Below are positions 5,231 through 13,134 of a stretch of DNA of 13,505 nt, piece by piece. Position 1 is the stretch's first letter, and each line of letters starts with the position of its first letter. Under the pieces are notes generated by a model, which made no database searches, had not been told where the DNA came from, and saw only the letters and a program-made list of their open reading frames with translations. The stretch comes from Bacteroidota bacterium (GTDB lineage Bacteria > Bacteroidota > Bacteroidia > Chitinophagales > Chitinophagaceae), in contig JAEZRB010000110.1 of NCBI GenBank assembly GCA_023412975.1, positions 1 through 13,505 of the forward strand, given 5' to 3'. Made by a program: the position numbers and the translations under genes.

Positions 5231-7690
5231 CTAATTACCTGCCCTTTGTCTTTCTTCTTCAGAACCCGTTGTTCTTCTCCTGGCGGCTTGTACTTTATTA
5301 TTTCCAAAACGGTAGGTGAAACTCAGGGTGGTCACCCTGCTTTCACGATATGCGTGCCATTTTTCAACATAGACACCCGGATAAGTAATCGTAGCGCGGG
5401 GCCGATTGGTCCAGAAGATATCTGTCGTATTCAGTCGGATCGTTCCTTTGTTTTTCATCACTGATTTTTGAACGCCGGCAGAAAGTCCCCATTGGGGTTT
5501 CGAAACCATAAACCCATATTGGCCACCTGAGTAGAAGTTACCATTTAGCTCAGCACCCCATCCTTTTTTAAAAGTAAAGCTGTTATTGCTGGTCATGTTA
5601 AAGGCAGGTTTTCCATTATCCAGCGTAGTACCGGCAAGGTTACCATTGAAGTGATTATAAAATACATTGCCGTTGTTGATCATGTTCCACCATTTCGTAA
5701 GTCGTATTGGCGCTGAAACGGTGAGACCAAAATAATCCGATGATTCGAGGTTGATGGGTATCTGGACCGTAACATTATCATCAGAGGGTATATTGGGGAA
5801 TACATCCTTGAATCTCGCGATGGCAATATTTTGGTTATCCCTTGTATGACTATAGCCCAGTGTGAAGTTGAGGTTCTTTAAGGTATAACTAAGTTCGTAC
5901 GACCAGGTAAGCTGTGGCAACAATCCTGGCTGACCGGTCGCATAGGTGGTGACGTCGATAAGGAATAAAAACGGGTTGAGGTTATTGTAACCCGGGCGAT
6001 CGATACGCCGGCTCACAGAAAGGCCCAGGCTCTGGTCTTCTTTAATATGGTAGTTCAGAAATGCTGATGGGAAGAGTTGGAAATAGCTGGAATCAAAACG
6101 CTGGTTTCCTTTTACCTGGTGTGTTTTGATATGGGTATGTTCGCCGCGCAAACCCACCTGCCAGTCAAATTTTTTATATGCTTTACTAAAATTGACATAA
6201 CCCGCGTTGTTATTCTCTTCGTAAAAGAAGCGGTTGGTTTTATTTATATCGTTTACAGGTGTACCACTGCTTACGTCAAAAAATTTAGCGTCATTGTCGC
6301 TGGAGACAAAACTGATCTTTCCACCAGCCTCGAACTTTGCCTTATTTTTTAAGGGGTGCACATAATCCAGCTTAGCTGTTTTCAGGGTTAGTTCTCCATC
6401 CTGGTCGCCATCAAGCCGGTAGTCATCGCGCAATGGGTCCCCATTGGTTTTGTAATACCTGGTTTTATTATAAGAAAGCGAACTGGATTTGAAAACACCA
6501 TAGTCTACATCGGCAGTCAATTCTTTGCCGGTGCTGTCGAAACTATGTTTAAAGTTGAGATTGGCAAAAATATTACGACCATGATCATTATTACCCGCGT
6601 TAGTTTCAAAAGTTGAAAGCGGCTGACCGTTTGCATCAATTACAGTGGCCAGGTTATCGCTGACTCTTTTAAAATGATTGAAGTTGCCATTTACAACGAA
6701 ACCTATGATAGTCTTTTTAGTAGGAAAAAAATCTGCGCCGAACCTCGCAGCATTTGATGTGATGGGAAAACGTCCGAAATTGTCTTTAATATCACGGCCT
6801 ACAAAATTTCCGTTTTCATAGAAGTTGCGGTCAAGAACCAGGTTGTTGAGTCCCTTGCGGTAAGCATAATTGTAGTTTCCAAATATGTTGACCTTTTTAT
6901 TACGGTAGTTAAAAGTAGTGCTCGCATTGGCTTTGGGATAAACGCCCTGGCCATAACCGGCAGTGAATGTACCATTGATGCCAAAACGCTGGTCTTTTTT
7001 CATCCGGATATCGATGATACCCGAATTTCCTGCCGCGTCATATTTAGCTGAAGGATTGGTGATGATCTCGATACGTTCGATTGCATTGGCCGGAAGCCCG
7101 CGAAGATAATTGGCCAGATCAGCACCACTCATCGGTGATGGCTTTCCATCGATCATGATGATGACACCCTGCCGGCCACGCAGACCGAATACATCATTTT
7201 GATCGACCGTTACGCCTGGCGAACGTTCCAGCACATCCATGGCCGAGCTGCCTGCACTAACAATACTGTTTTCTACATTCACCACCAGCCGGTCGCTGAG
7301 TCTTTGAATAAATGGTTTTTTACTTGTCACTGTTACGCCGCTCAGTTGGGTAGCCTGTGAAGTGAGGATGAGCTTTCCTGCATTTTGTACCGGCTCAGCA
7401 TCGGTTATGTTTATTGCAGCAGAATAAGTAGCAGATGAATTTACCATGCTGGCTCTCACCAGGTAAGAACCTTTATTCAACCTGTCGAATTCTGCCATGC
7501 CTTTGGAATCTGTGATGGCTAGTTTGACCAGCGAAGAGTCGGGGGCCTTTAGTAACTCCACCGTCGCGTTCTCCACCGGCGTTTCTTTTTCATTGAAAAC
7601 GGAAATGCGAATCATAGCACCGGGAACGGATTGCGACAGTGCCCAAATGGGTGAAATAAAAAGAAAGAATATAACCAATATTGATCTCAT
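5231..7690 (-). CDS. TonB-dependent-receptor-like outer-membrane protein (OMP_b-brl_3 type)
   Basis: An 819-residue outer-membrane beta-barrel protein. Residues 1-20 are a signal peptide (hydrophobic FFLFISPIWALSQ). About 24-105 form a carboxypeptidase-regulatory-like beta-sandwich (TPVENATVELL, KGSYLVRA). About 110-235 form the plug, with GVTVTSKKP, the segment RSPGVTVDQNDVFGLRG, and IDGKP. About 240-800 form the barrel, with many alternating aromatic strands and a final strand TLSFTYRFG. An Arg/Glu-rich tail (ARRRTTGSEEERQR) follows, as is usual in this Bacteroidota subfamily. Such proteins take up bulky substrates, but the ligand here is unknown. There is no SusD-like partner, so it is probably not a glycan-utilisation pair. 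An AATATTTG sequence 22 bases before the start is a near match to a -7 box. It ends with a clear terminator at 5107-5133. Confidence 0.9.
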   Translation of the reverse strand: MRSILVIFFLFISPIWALSQSVPGAMIRISVFNEKETPVENATVELLKAPDSSLVKLAITDSKGMAEFDRLNKGSYLVRASMVNSSATYSAAINITDAEPVQNAGKLILTSQATQLSGVTVTSKKPFIQRLSDRLVVNVENSIVSAGSSAMDVLERSPGVTVDQNDVFGLRGRQGVIIMIDGKPSPMSGADLANYLRGLPANAIERIEIITNPSAKYDAAGNSGIIDIRMKKDQRFGINGTFTAGYGQGVYPKANASTTFNYRNKKVNIFGNYNYAYRKGLNNLVLDRNFYENGNFVGRDIKDNFGRFPITSNAARFGADFFPTKKTIIGFVVNGNFNHFKRVSDNLATVIDANGQPLSTFETNAGNNDHGRNIFANLNFKHSFDSTGKELTADVDYGVFKSSSLSYNKTRYYKTNGDPLRDDYRLDGDQDGELTLKTAKLDYVHPLKNKAKFEAGGKISFVSSDNDAKFFDVSSGTPVNDINKTNRFFYEENNNAGYVNFSKAYKKFDWQVGLRGEHTHIKTHQVKGNQRFDSSYFQLFPSAFLNYHIKEDQSLGLSVSRRIDRPGYNNLNPFLFLIDVTTYATGQPGLLPQLTWSYELSYTLKNLNFTLGYSHTRDNQNIAIARFKDVFPNIPSDDNVTVQIPINLESSDYFGLTVSAPIRLTKWWNMINNGNVFYNHFNGNLAGTTLDNGKPAFNMTSNNSFTFKKGWGAELNGNFYSGGQYGFMVSKPQWGLSAGVQKSVMKNKGTIRLNTTDIFWTNRPRATITYPGVYVEKWHAYRESRVTTLSFTYRFGNNKVQAARRRTTGSEEERQRAGN

Positions 7691-7832
7691 ACGTTGGGTT
7701 TAGAGATCAAATATTGCTATAAAACGAATTTCTTCGTAGTTATTTGGTATGGCCAGTAAAAACGGCCCTACAGGCGGTCGGTTTGGTCAAAAAGCTGTCT
7801 GTTTTTTACATTAAAAATTAAGCTTAAATATG

Positions 7833-9488
7833 TCAACGAGCGCTGTCTCTCAACGCTTTGAACTCGGATTTCTTTTTCCAGGCTGGCCACTCATCACCAA
7901 AAGTTAGCCTGCGTCCCAGGCGAAACAACAGACGCAGGTCCGCAATAGCGCCGTCCAGTTTCCAGGTGCCGGCATCAAATTCATCAGACGGACGATGGTA
8001 GTTCTTTTGATTATATTGTTCATTCATTTTTTCTCCATAGTCTTTATCCTGGCCAATGACATCGATACCGCTATTGGTAAAAATGGCAGGGATGCCAACC
8101 TTGGCAAAATTGAAATGATCTGAGCGGTAGTAATATCCTGCTTCAGGGTGATTTTCATAGGTGATCACGCGGTTTTCTTTTGCGGCTTCTTCCTTTAAGT
8201 AATCTTCCAGTTCCGACTGCCCTTCCCCAATTACGATAATATCTTTCGTTTGTCCGTACCAGTTCAGGCCATCCATGTTAATATTCGCCACCGTTTTAGC
8301 AGCGGGATAAATCGGGTTTTGTGCATAGTACGCCGAACCCCATAATCCCTGTTCCTCCGCTGTGCCGGACAGGACGACGACGGTGCGTTTTGGTTTCGCC
8401 TCAATACTTTTGTATGCCCTGGCCAGTTCGATCAACCCGGCTGTTGCGCTGGCATTATCTAATGCGCCGTTATAAATTGAATCACCCGTTTCATCAGGTT
8501 TGCCAATGCCGAGGTGATCCCAGTGTGCCGTATAAATGATAGTTTCATCAGGATGTTCAGCGCCCGTGATCTTCCCGATCACATTCATTGACTTGCTATA
8601 ATTGGTGGTTACCGTCATGCTGGTGGACAGGCTCACACCCAGGGGACGCCCCCTGAAACCACGTTTATCAGCAGTGGCTAATAGCGTCGTATCAAAACCC
8701 GCTACTGTTAGAATCTTACTGGCTGCAGGCGCGGATATCCAGCCGATGATATCACATAAGGCTTCATTTTTGCCGCGGTTATCAAGCCTGAGGCGGGATG
8801 TATTCCAGTTATTTTGAGGAACAGTAAATGGATAGCTCGCGGCGGCTGTGTGATGTACGATCAGGCAGCCCCTGGCGCCCTGCCTGGCGGCTTCTTCAAA
8901 TTTGTATGTCCATCTGCCGTAGTAGGTCATGGTAGTTCCTTTGAATAAAGTGCTATCGCCGGCATGAAAACCGGGATCATTCACCAAAACCATTACCACT
9001 TTACCTTTCACATCGAGTCCTTCATAATCATTCCAGTTATGTTCAGGTGCAACTACACCATAACCAGCAAAGACGATCTCTGTACGATCAAGTGAAACCG
9101 TGGGATCCGTTTTATCGGTCCAGATCACATATTCATCCAGGCCTCTTAATTCAAAATTCCCACGCGGTGAGAATACCTGCATCCGCGGTGACGCATTGGT
9201 GGTGATACGAACCATCGGCACTTCCTGGAAATAACTTTCTCCATTGCCTGGTTCGAGGCCTGCGAGTTTGAACTGCTGCTCCAGGTATGCTATTGTTTTA
9301 GCCTCTCCTTCTGAGAATGGTTTTCTCCCCTCAAACTCATCGGATGCAAGAACGGATATATGATGAGCAAGGCTATCAGCATTTAGTGCTGCGAAACCGT
9401 CCTGGTCACCCAGCACAACATCGCCGTTTTTACAAGAATATAAAAGTAGAAGGCAAATAGCTGTGATGGTTGAAATTTTGCGGGTCAT
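7833..9488 (-). CDS. M28-family zinc metallopeptidase lipoprotein
   Basis: About 551 residues from the ATG at 9488. An upstream in-frame ATG at 9563 would put 25 odd residues before the signal and run into a terminator hairpin, so the inner start is preferred. It opens MTRKISTITAICLLLLYSC, a type II signal with lipidated Cys19. A PA-like insert lies at about 125-230 (VKGKVVMVLVNDPG, ARQGARGCLIVHH). The M28 zinc site is complete: His322 in AHWDHLG, Asp344 in GALDNASA, Glu378-Glu379 in GTAEEQG, Asp406 in NINMDG, and His458 in RSDHF. It should therefore be an active amino- or carboxypeptidase at the periplasmic or outer face of the outer membrane; substrate specificity cannot be read. It lies between the OmpA-type and receptor-like genes on the same strand but is separated from the former by a terminator. 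Confidence 0.92.
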   Translation of the reverse strand: MTRKISTITAICLLLLYSCKNGDVVLGDQDGFAALNADSLAHHISVLASDEFEGRKPFSEGEAKTIAYLEQQFKLAGLEPGNGESYFQEVPMVRITTNASPRMQVFSPRGNFELRGLDEYVIWTDKTDPTVSLDRTEIVFAGYGVVAPEHNWNDYEGLDVKGKVVMVLVNDPGFHAGDSTLFKGTTMTYYGRWTYKFEEAARQGARGCLIVHHTAAASYPFTVPQNNWNTSRLRLDNRGKNEALCDIIGWISAPAASKILTVAGFDTTLLATADKRGFRGRPLGVSLSTSMTVTTNYSKSMNVIGKITGAEHPDETIIYTAHWDHLGIGKPDETGDSIYNGALDNASATAGLIELARAYKSIEAKPKRTVVVLSGTAEEQGLWGSAYYAQNPIYPAAKTVANINMDGLNWYGQTKDIIVIGEGQSELEDYLKEEAAKENRVITYENHPEAGYYYRSDHFNFAKVGIPAIFTNSGIDVIGQDKDYGEKMNEQYNQKNYHRPSDEFDAGTWKLDGAIADLRLLFRLGRRLTFGDEWPAWKKKSEFKALRDSAR

Positions 9489-9526
9489 AACGAAAGATTT
9501 AATGACGTAAATGAATACTCGCTGTG

Positions 9527-9545
9527 TTTGTTTCAAAGAAACAAA
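9527..9545. repeat. Perfect inverted repeat TTTGTTTC-AAA-GAAACAAA
   Basis: An 8-base perfect inverted repeat with a 3-base centre. It lies 39 bases upstream of the M28 peptidase start and touches the terminator of the OmpA-type gene. It could be an operator for the peptidase gene or part of a double-hairpin end structure. The minus strand reads TTTG within it, a possible -33 element. Confidence 0.4.
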
Positions 9546-9582
9546 AAAAAGAAAGTTATCCATTTCGGGATAACTTTCTTTT
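9541..9582 (-). terminator. Strong intrinsic terminator of the OmpA-type gene
   Basis: AAAAGAAAGTTATCC (9547-9561) is perfectly complementary to GGATAACTTTCTTTT (9568-9582) with a 6-base loop, 15 base pairs. On the minus strand the stem is followed by an uninterrupted T-run formed by 9543-9550. It lies 16 bases after the stop of the OmpA-type gene and should isolate it from the peptidase gene downstream. Confidence 0.8.
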
Positions 9583-9598
9583 ATAAAAGGAAAATATT

Positions 9599-10471
9599 TT
9601 AGCCTTTGTTGGGCTCGAGCAGTTTGAAGAATTGATCAAGTTGAGGCAGGATCACTATCCTTGTTCTGCGGTTGGAAGCGCGACCTTCTTTTGTTGAATT
9701 GTCAGCAATGGGGTTGTATTCACCGCGCCCGGCAGCAGCCATCTTCGCAGGATCAAGTCCATATTCCTTTTGGAGAATCCTCACTACGGAAGTAGCGCGT
9801 TTAACACTCAGGTCCCAGTTATCGAGCAAATTGCCGGCACCACGATAATCTACATTATCCGTATGACCCTCTACCATGAATTCGATATCGGGTTGATTCT
9901 TTAATACCGTTGCCACTTTGCCTAATACCTGTTTAGCCTGTGGTGTTATATCGAATTTTGCTGTTTTGAAAAGAAGCTTATCGGAGATATCGATGTACAC
10001 AACACCTTTATCAACTTTGATATTGATGTCTTCATCAGCCATATTTCCGATCGCGCCTTTGAGGTTCATCACCAGGGCCATGTTGAGTGAATCTTTGCGC
10101 GCCATTTGCTGTTGCAACGTTTGGATATATGAATCTTTCGCGCCGATATTTTCCATGGATTTCTTGATGCTCTCAGCCTGTGCAGACGAGATCACCGAAA
10201 GATCCTCGAGTTGTTTGAGGGCTTGTGTATTGTTCTGCTTCAATAAATCGATTTGCTTGTTGAGATTGGCAATATCGTTTTCGAGGCCAGATTTCTGGCG
10301 TTGCAGTTCTGCCTTTGCATCGTTGCAGGCAGCGAGATCGCCCTGCACTTGTGTGTATTGCGTCTGCAAAGTTGCATAGTCGGCCTGTGATTTTTTAAAC
10401 TTCTTACTGCTTACGCAGGAAAAAAGAAATACAGCCGATATGGCAGGGAACACAATTTGTTTCACATTCAT
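9599..10471 (-). CDS. OmpA-family peptidoglycan-binding lipoprotein
   Basis: A 290-residue lipoprotein. MNVKQIVFPAISAVFLFSC is a type II signal with lipidated Cys19. Residues about 25-135 form a long coiled coil (heptad-like Leu/Ala/Gln repeats, ELQRQKSGLENDIANLNKQI). Residues about 160-275 are the OmpA C-terminal domain, with LLFKTAKFDITPQAKQVL, GHTDN (Asp205), LSVKRA (Arg225) and SNRRTRI. Asp205 and Arg225 match the pair that holds diaminopimelate in OmpA/Pal proteins. It likely tethers the outer membrane to peptidoglycan, with the coiled coil as a spacer. The gene starts at ATG and is preceded by an exact TAnnTTTG box (10556-10563) that gives a leader of about 80 bases. It ends with a strong terminator. 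It is divergent from the MFS gene. Confidence 0.93.
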   Translation of the reverse strand: MNVKQIVFPAISAVFLFSCVSSKKFKKSQADYATLQTQYTQVQGDLAACNDAKAELQRQKSGLENDIANLNKQIDLLKQNNTQALKQLEDLSVISSAQAESIKKSMENIGAKDSYIQTLQQQMARKDSLNMALVMNLKGAIGNMADEDINIKVDKGVVYIDISDKLLFKTAKFDITPQAKQVLGKVATVLKNQPDIEFMVEGHTDNVDYRGAGNLLDNWDLSVKRATSVVRILQKEYGLDPAKMAAAGRGEYNPIADNSTKEGRASNRRTRIVILPQLDQFFKLLEPNKG

Positions 10472-10555
10472 AATGGACTTGTTTTAAATTGAATAAAAAT
10501 AATCAGTTAATAAAAAAGATAGAATTACGGAATGCAGGATAGGTTTAAAGATGGG

Positions 10556-10563
10556 CAAAGATA
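10556..10563 (-). promoter_or_regulatory. -7 promoter box (TATCTTTG) of the OmpA-type gene
   Basis: On the minus strand TATCTTTG matches TAnnTTTG exactly. A TTTG at plus 10588-10591 could be the -33 element, though the 24-base spacer is long. A start near 10550 leaves a leader of about 80 bases before the ATG at 10471, long enough for leader-level control, but no clear hairpin is seen in it. Confidence 0.4.
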
Positions 10564-10656
10564 TAAGAACATTGAAGTTCATTTATTCAAAGTTTGTTAA
10601 TAAATGACTCCCAAAAACATGCCTGTTTTATAGAAAATAGTCATACATCGTCAAAT

Positions 10657-10666
10657 CCCGGCCGGG
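10657..10666. repeat. Palindrome CCCGGCCGGG in a divergent promoter region
   Basis: A perfect 10-base GC palindrome in otherwise AT-rich DNA between the OmpA-type and MFS genes, about 100 bases before the MFS start. Symmetry and isolation suggest a binding site or a hairpin tip. The 298-base gap (10472-10769) otherwise holds only the -7 box and no gene. The 14-mer GATAACTTTCTTTT that follows at 10673-10686 repeats the arm of the terminator at 9569-9582. Confidence 0.3.
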
Positions 10667-10769
10667 TATAAAGATAACTTTCTTTTCGCGGGCTAAAATA
10701 TCCTGTTCACCGAAAAAATAATGCGGCTTCCGGATTTTCTTTCAACTTTGCGCAGCATAAAATTTTTGT

Positions 10770-12002
10770 ATGGCAAAGGACCGCAAAGCGGCGATCGGGT
10801 TTATTTTTATTACACTGCTGATCGATGTGATGGGCTGGGGTTTGATCATCCCGGTGATGCCGGAACTTATCGCGCAACTGAAAAATGTATCCATCAATGA
10901 AGCCAGTCCTTACGGTGCCTGGTTGCTTTCGGTGTACGCCATTACGCAATTCGTATTCGCACCGGTAATCGGCAACCTGAGTGATCGCTATGGTCGCAGG
11001 CCGGTATTATTGGCTTCCCTCACTGGTTTTGGAATCGATTATCTCTTTCTTGCCCTGGCACCAACTTATGGCTGGCTGTTCCTGGGTCGCATTATCGCAG
11101 GAGTTACGGGTGCCAGTTTTACCACGGCATCAGCCTATATCGCCGATATCAGCACCGCGGAAACAAGGGCTAAGAATTTCGGTATGATCGGCGCCGCGTT
11201 TGGATTGGGCTTTGTGATTGGCCCGGCGTTGGGGGGATTGCTGGCAGGACTGGGAACCAGGGCGCCTTTCTATGCTGCGGCGGTGCTTTGTTTACTCAAT
11301 GCCTTGTACGGTTATTTTGTATTACCCGAATCTTTGTCGAATGAAAATCGCCGTTCATTCCAATGGAAAAGGGCCAATCCATTTGGATCGCTTCAGCTGT
11401 TGAAGCGGTATCCTGCAGTTGGAGGGCTGGCCATTTCATTTTTCCTGATCTACCTGGCGGTTCAGTCGGTGCAGGGCAATTGGAATTTCTTTACCATCTA
11501 TCGTTTTAACTGGAGTGAAAAAATGGTGGGCATATCCCTTGCTGTGGTTGGTTTGCTGGTGGGAGCGGTACAGGGTGGGTTAACAAGAGTTGTCAATCCC
11601 CGGCTGGGTAATGAGAAAAGTATATATGTGGGGTTGTTACTGTATACACTGGGACTTGCGCTGTTTGCCTTTGCTACAGAAGGTTGGATGATGTTTGCCT
11701 TCCTGGTTCCTTATTGCCTGGGCGGAATATCCGGTCCCGCAATACAATCGATTCTGGCAGGGCATGTGCCGCCTTCGGAGCAGGGAGAGCTCCAGGGCGC
11801 ATTGACAAGCCTGATGAGCCTGACTACGATTATTGGCCCACCGTTGATGAATAACCTGTTTTATCATTTTACCAAACCCGGGGGAGGGATACATTTCCCT
11901 GGTGTGGCCTTCCTGGTAGGAGCTGTGTTAATGCTCTTCAGTGTGTTGGTGAGTTATTATGTTTTACAGAAGGAGAAAACACAGGTGATACAATCTACCT
12001 GA
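10770..12002 (+). CDS. TetA-like MFS transporter (TCR/Tet family)
   Basis: A 410-residue inner-membrane protein with about 12 transmembrane helices. Helix 1 has GWGLIIPVMPELI (22-34). The loop 2-3 motif A is GNLSDRYGRRPVLL (68-81). Motif C is GPALGG (151-156) in helix 5, the mark of proton-driven drug antiporters. The order and length match the TetA-like branch (TetA proteins are about 390-400 residues). It may export tetracycline-like or other hydrophobic compounds, but many chromosomal Bacteroidota relatives have no known resistance role, so the substrate is open. A CAACTTTG sequence at 10743-10750 is a near match to the -7 box. The gene has no TetR-like partner. Its stop overlaps the 3' end of the convergent ArsC-like gene by 8 bases. 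Confidence 0.9.
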   Translation: MAKDRKAAIGFIFITLLIDVMGWGLIIPVMPELIAQLKNVSINEASPYGAWLLSVYAITQFVFAPVIGNLSDRYGRRPVLLASLTGFGIDYLFLALAPTYGWLFLGRIIAGVTGASFTTASAYIADISTAETRAKNFGMIGAAFGLGFVIGPALGGLLAGLGTRAPFYAAAVLCLLNALYGYFVLPESLSNENRRSFQWKRANPFGSLQLLKRYPAVGGLAISFFLIYLAVQSVQGNWNFFTIYRFNWSEKMVGISLAVVGLLVGAVQGGLTRVVNPRLGNEKSIYVGLLLYTLGLALFAFATEGWMMFAFLVPYCLGGISGPAIQSILAGHVPPSEQGELQGALTSLMSLTTIIGPPLMNNLFYHFTKPGGGIHFPGVAFLVGAVLMLFSVLVSYYVLQKEKTQVIQST

Positions 12003-12369
12003 GTGCGCGTACGGCTTCTAAAAGCGCAGCGACATTCTTTTTTTCACTGCCAATAAATATTTTTTCGCCGATAATCACTACGGGACGTTTGAGAAAAGTA
12101 TATTCATCAAGAATGTACTGCCGGTAATCTTTTTCGCTGAGAGATTTGTCTTTAAGGCCGAGTTCCTTGTATTTTAATGCCCGCCTGCTGAACAGGGCTT
12201 CATAGCTACCCACCATCTTCTTCATTTGATCGAGTTGACGCGCAGTGATCTTTTCTGTTTTGATATCCTGCACTTCAAAACCCAGGTGATCAGGGTCGGA
12301 TAGAATTCCAGCTTCTTGTAAAATTGCGGCACAGGTAGAGCAGGTGCCCAGGTAATAAATTTTCTTCAT
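11995..12369 (-). CDS. ArsC/Spx-family thiol protein
   Basis: A 124-residue thioredoxin-fold protein of the ArsC/Spx/YffB type. The Cys10-Ser-Thr-Cys13 motif sits in the first loop (LGTCSTCAAIL). A helical insert follows (KITARQLDQMKK), then SRRALKYKELGL (61-72) and LKRPVVIIGEKIFIG (93-107), the family's Arg-Pro signature. Arg62/63 and Arg95 fit two of the three anion-binding Arg of plasmid ArsC. The position of the third carries Lys or another residue, so arsenate reduction is not assured. A thiol reductase or redox-regulator role is equally likely. The start lies 2 bases after the stop of nfu, so the two are an operon, probably with translational coupling. No arsenic-resistance genes are nearby. 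Confidence 0.85.
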   Translation of the reverse strand: MKKIYYLGTCSTCAAILQEAGILSDPDHLGFEVQDIKTEKITARQLDQMKKMVGSYEALFSRRALKYKELGLKDKSLSEKDYRQYILDEYTFLKRPVVIIGEKIFIGSEKKNVAALLEAVRALR

Positions 12370-12371
12370 GG

Positions 12372-12971
12372 TTATTCGGACATCGCCACCACTTCTTTTA
12401 CTTCGGGGATCATGCGTTTCATCATCCCTTCAATACCAGCCTTGAGTGTGATCATAGAGGATGGGCAGCCGCTGCAGCTTCCCTGCATAGCCAGGTTTAC
12501 AGTGCCGTCTTCATAACTTTTGAACTGGATCGCGCCTCCGTCCATTTCTACGGCAGGGCGAACATAATTATCGAGAAGTTCTTTGATCCTTTTTACTACA
12601 TCATCATCGTCAGCTGCCACGGTGTTGCTGCTTTCAGTCTTCATGGCTGCTACCTCTTCCTCGTTTACGATAGGTTTGCCTTCTTCCAGGTATTCCTTCA
12701 AAAACTGGCGGATTGAAGGGATCACATCTTGCCAATCTTCGGTTTCGCTGGTTTTTGTCAGGGTGACAAAATTGCTGGCGATAAAGATGGCTTTCACGAA
12801 GGGGAAACCGAAAAGCTCCGTTGCAAGTGGCGAGGGTTTAGCGCTCTCCACATCCGGAAAATCAATGCTCTTGCCGGGGTACAGCAGTTTGTTGGCTACA
12901 AACTTCATCGTCTCCGGGTTTGGAGTCATTTCCGTATAAATACTAATAATCGGGCTTCCGGTCTTAATCAT
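12372..12971 (-). CDS. nfu: Nfu-type iron-sulfur cluster scaffold protein
   Basis: A 199-residue cytoplasmic protein with two domains. Residues about 10-95 are the Nfu N-terminal domain (EMTPNPETMKFVANKLLYPG, FPFVKAIFIASNFVTLTK). A flexible acidic linker (about 105-122) follows. Residues 124-195 are the NifU C-terminal domain (VRPAVEMDGGAIQF, then GSCSGCPSS with Cys166 and Cys169). The CxxC ligates a [4Fe-4S] cluster across a dimer and passes it to client proteins. It starts at ATG; a second in-frame ATG at residue 15 is less likely because residues before it already look family-like. An exact -7 box lies 21 bases upstream. It is followed after 2 bases by the ArsC/Spx-like gene, suggesting shared expression of cluster and thiol functions. 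Confidence 0.94.
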   Translation of the reverse strand: MIKTGSPIISIYTEMTPNPETMKFVANKLLYPGKSIDFPDVESAKPSPLATELFGFPFVKAIFIASNFVTLTKTSETEDWQDVIPSIRQFLKEYLEEGKPIVNEEEVAAMKTESSNTVAADDDDVVKRIKELLDNYVRPAVEMDGGAIQFKSYEDGTVNLAMQGSCSGCPSSMITLKAGIEGMMKRMIPEVKEVVAMSE

Positions 12972-12991
12972 AATCTCGCTTTTTAGGACTG

Positions 12992-12999
12992 CAAAAATA
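12992..12999 (-). promoter_or_regulatory. -7 promoter box (TATTTTTG) of nfu
   Basis: On the minus strand TATTTTTG matches TAnnTTTG exactly and would start transcription near 12985, leaving a leader of about 14 bases. No good -33 TTTG is found at the usual distance, so the promoter may be weak or activator-dependent. Confidence 0.4.
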
Positions 13000-13078
13000 A
13001 CAATAATTCTCCCGCTAATGTTTAAAATGGCTGAAAACCTCGTTAAACCTTCTACAGCATGTTTATAGGTGAATTTTT

Positions 13079-13122
13079 GATCACGAACAATGCGTTTATA
13101 AACGCCTAGGAATTAAGTGATC
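13079..13122. repeat. Nested inverted repeats with central palindrome GCGTTTATAAACGC
   Basis: GCGTTTATAAACGC (13092-13105) is a perfect 14-base palindrome. Around it GATCAC (13079-13084) pairs with GTGATC (13117-13122). The nested symmetry lies between the saccharopine-dehydrogenase-like gene and nfu, both minus strand. It may be a hairpin that ends the upstream transcript, although no T-run follows, or a protein-binding site. Confidence 0.45.
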
Positions 13123-13134
13123 GGGGCAGGCCTC

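Noticed and set aside
5171..5464. 97-codon plus-strand reading frame overlapping the end of the receptor-like gene
   Set aside because: It is antisense to the last barrel strands of a clear outer-membrane protein and covers its stop region, with no recognisable domain.
7740..7800. GGCC-containing stretch downstream of the M28 gene as a terminator
   Set aside because: Only 4-5 imperfect pairs with mismatches can be formed before the short T-run on the minus strand, so it is not supported as a terminator.
9489..9563. 25-residue N-terminal extension of the M28 peptidase
   Set aside because: It would precede the lipoprotein signal and place the start codon inside the terminator hairpin of the upstream gene. 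The ATG at 9488 gives a normal type II signal.
9569..9582. 14-mer GATAACTTTCTTTT shared with 10673-10686
   Set aside because: Exact, but in AT-rich intergenic DNA one such 14-base match in a window of this size is quite possible by chance, and there is no further similarity around it.
9918..10379. 153-codon plus-strand reading frame opposite the OmpA-type gene
   Set aside because: It is the antisense shadow of a clear OmpA-family gene, with low-complexity Cys/Ser/Leu-rich composition and no family features.
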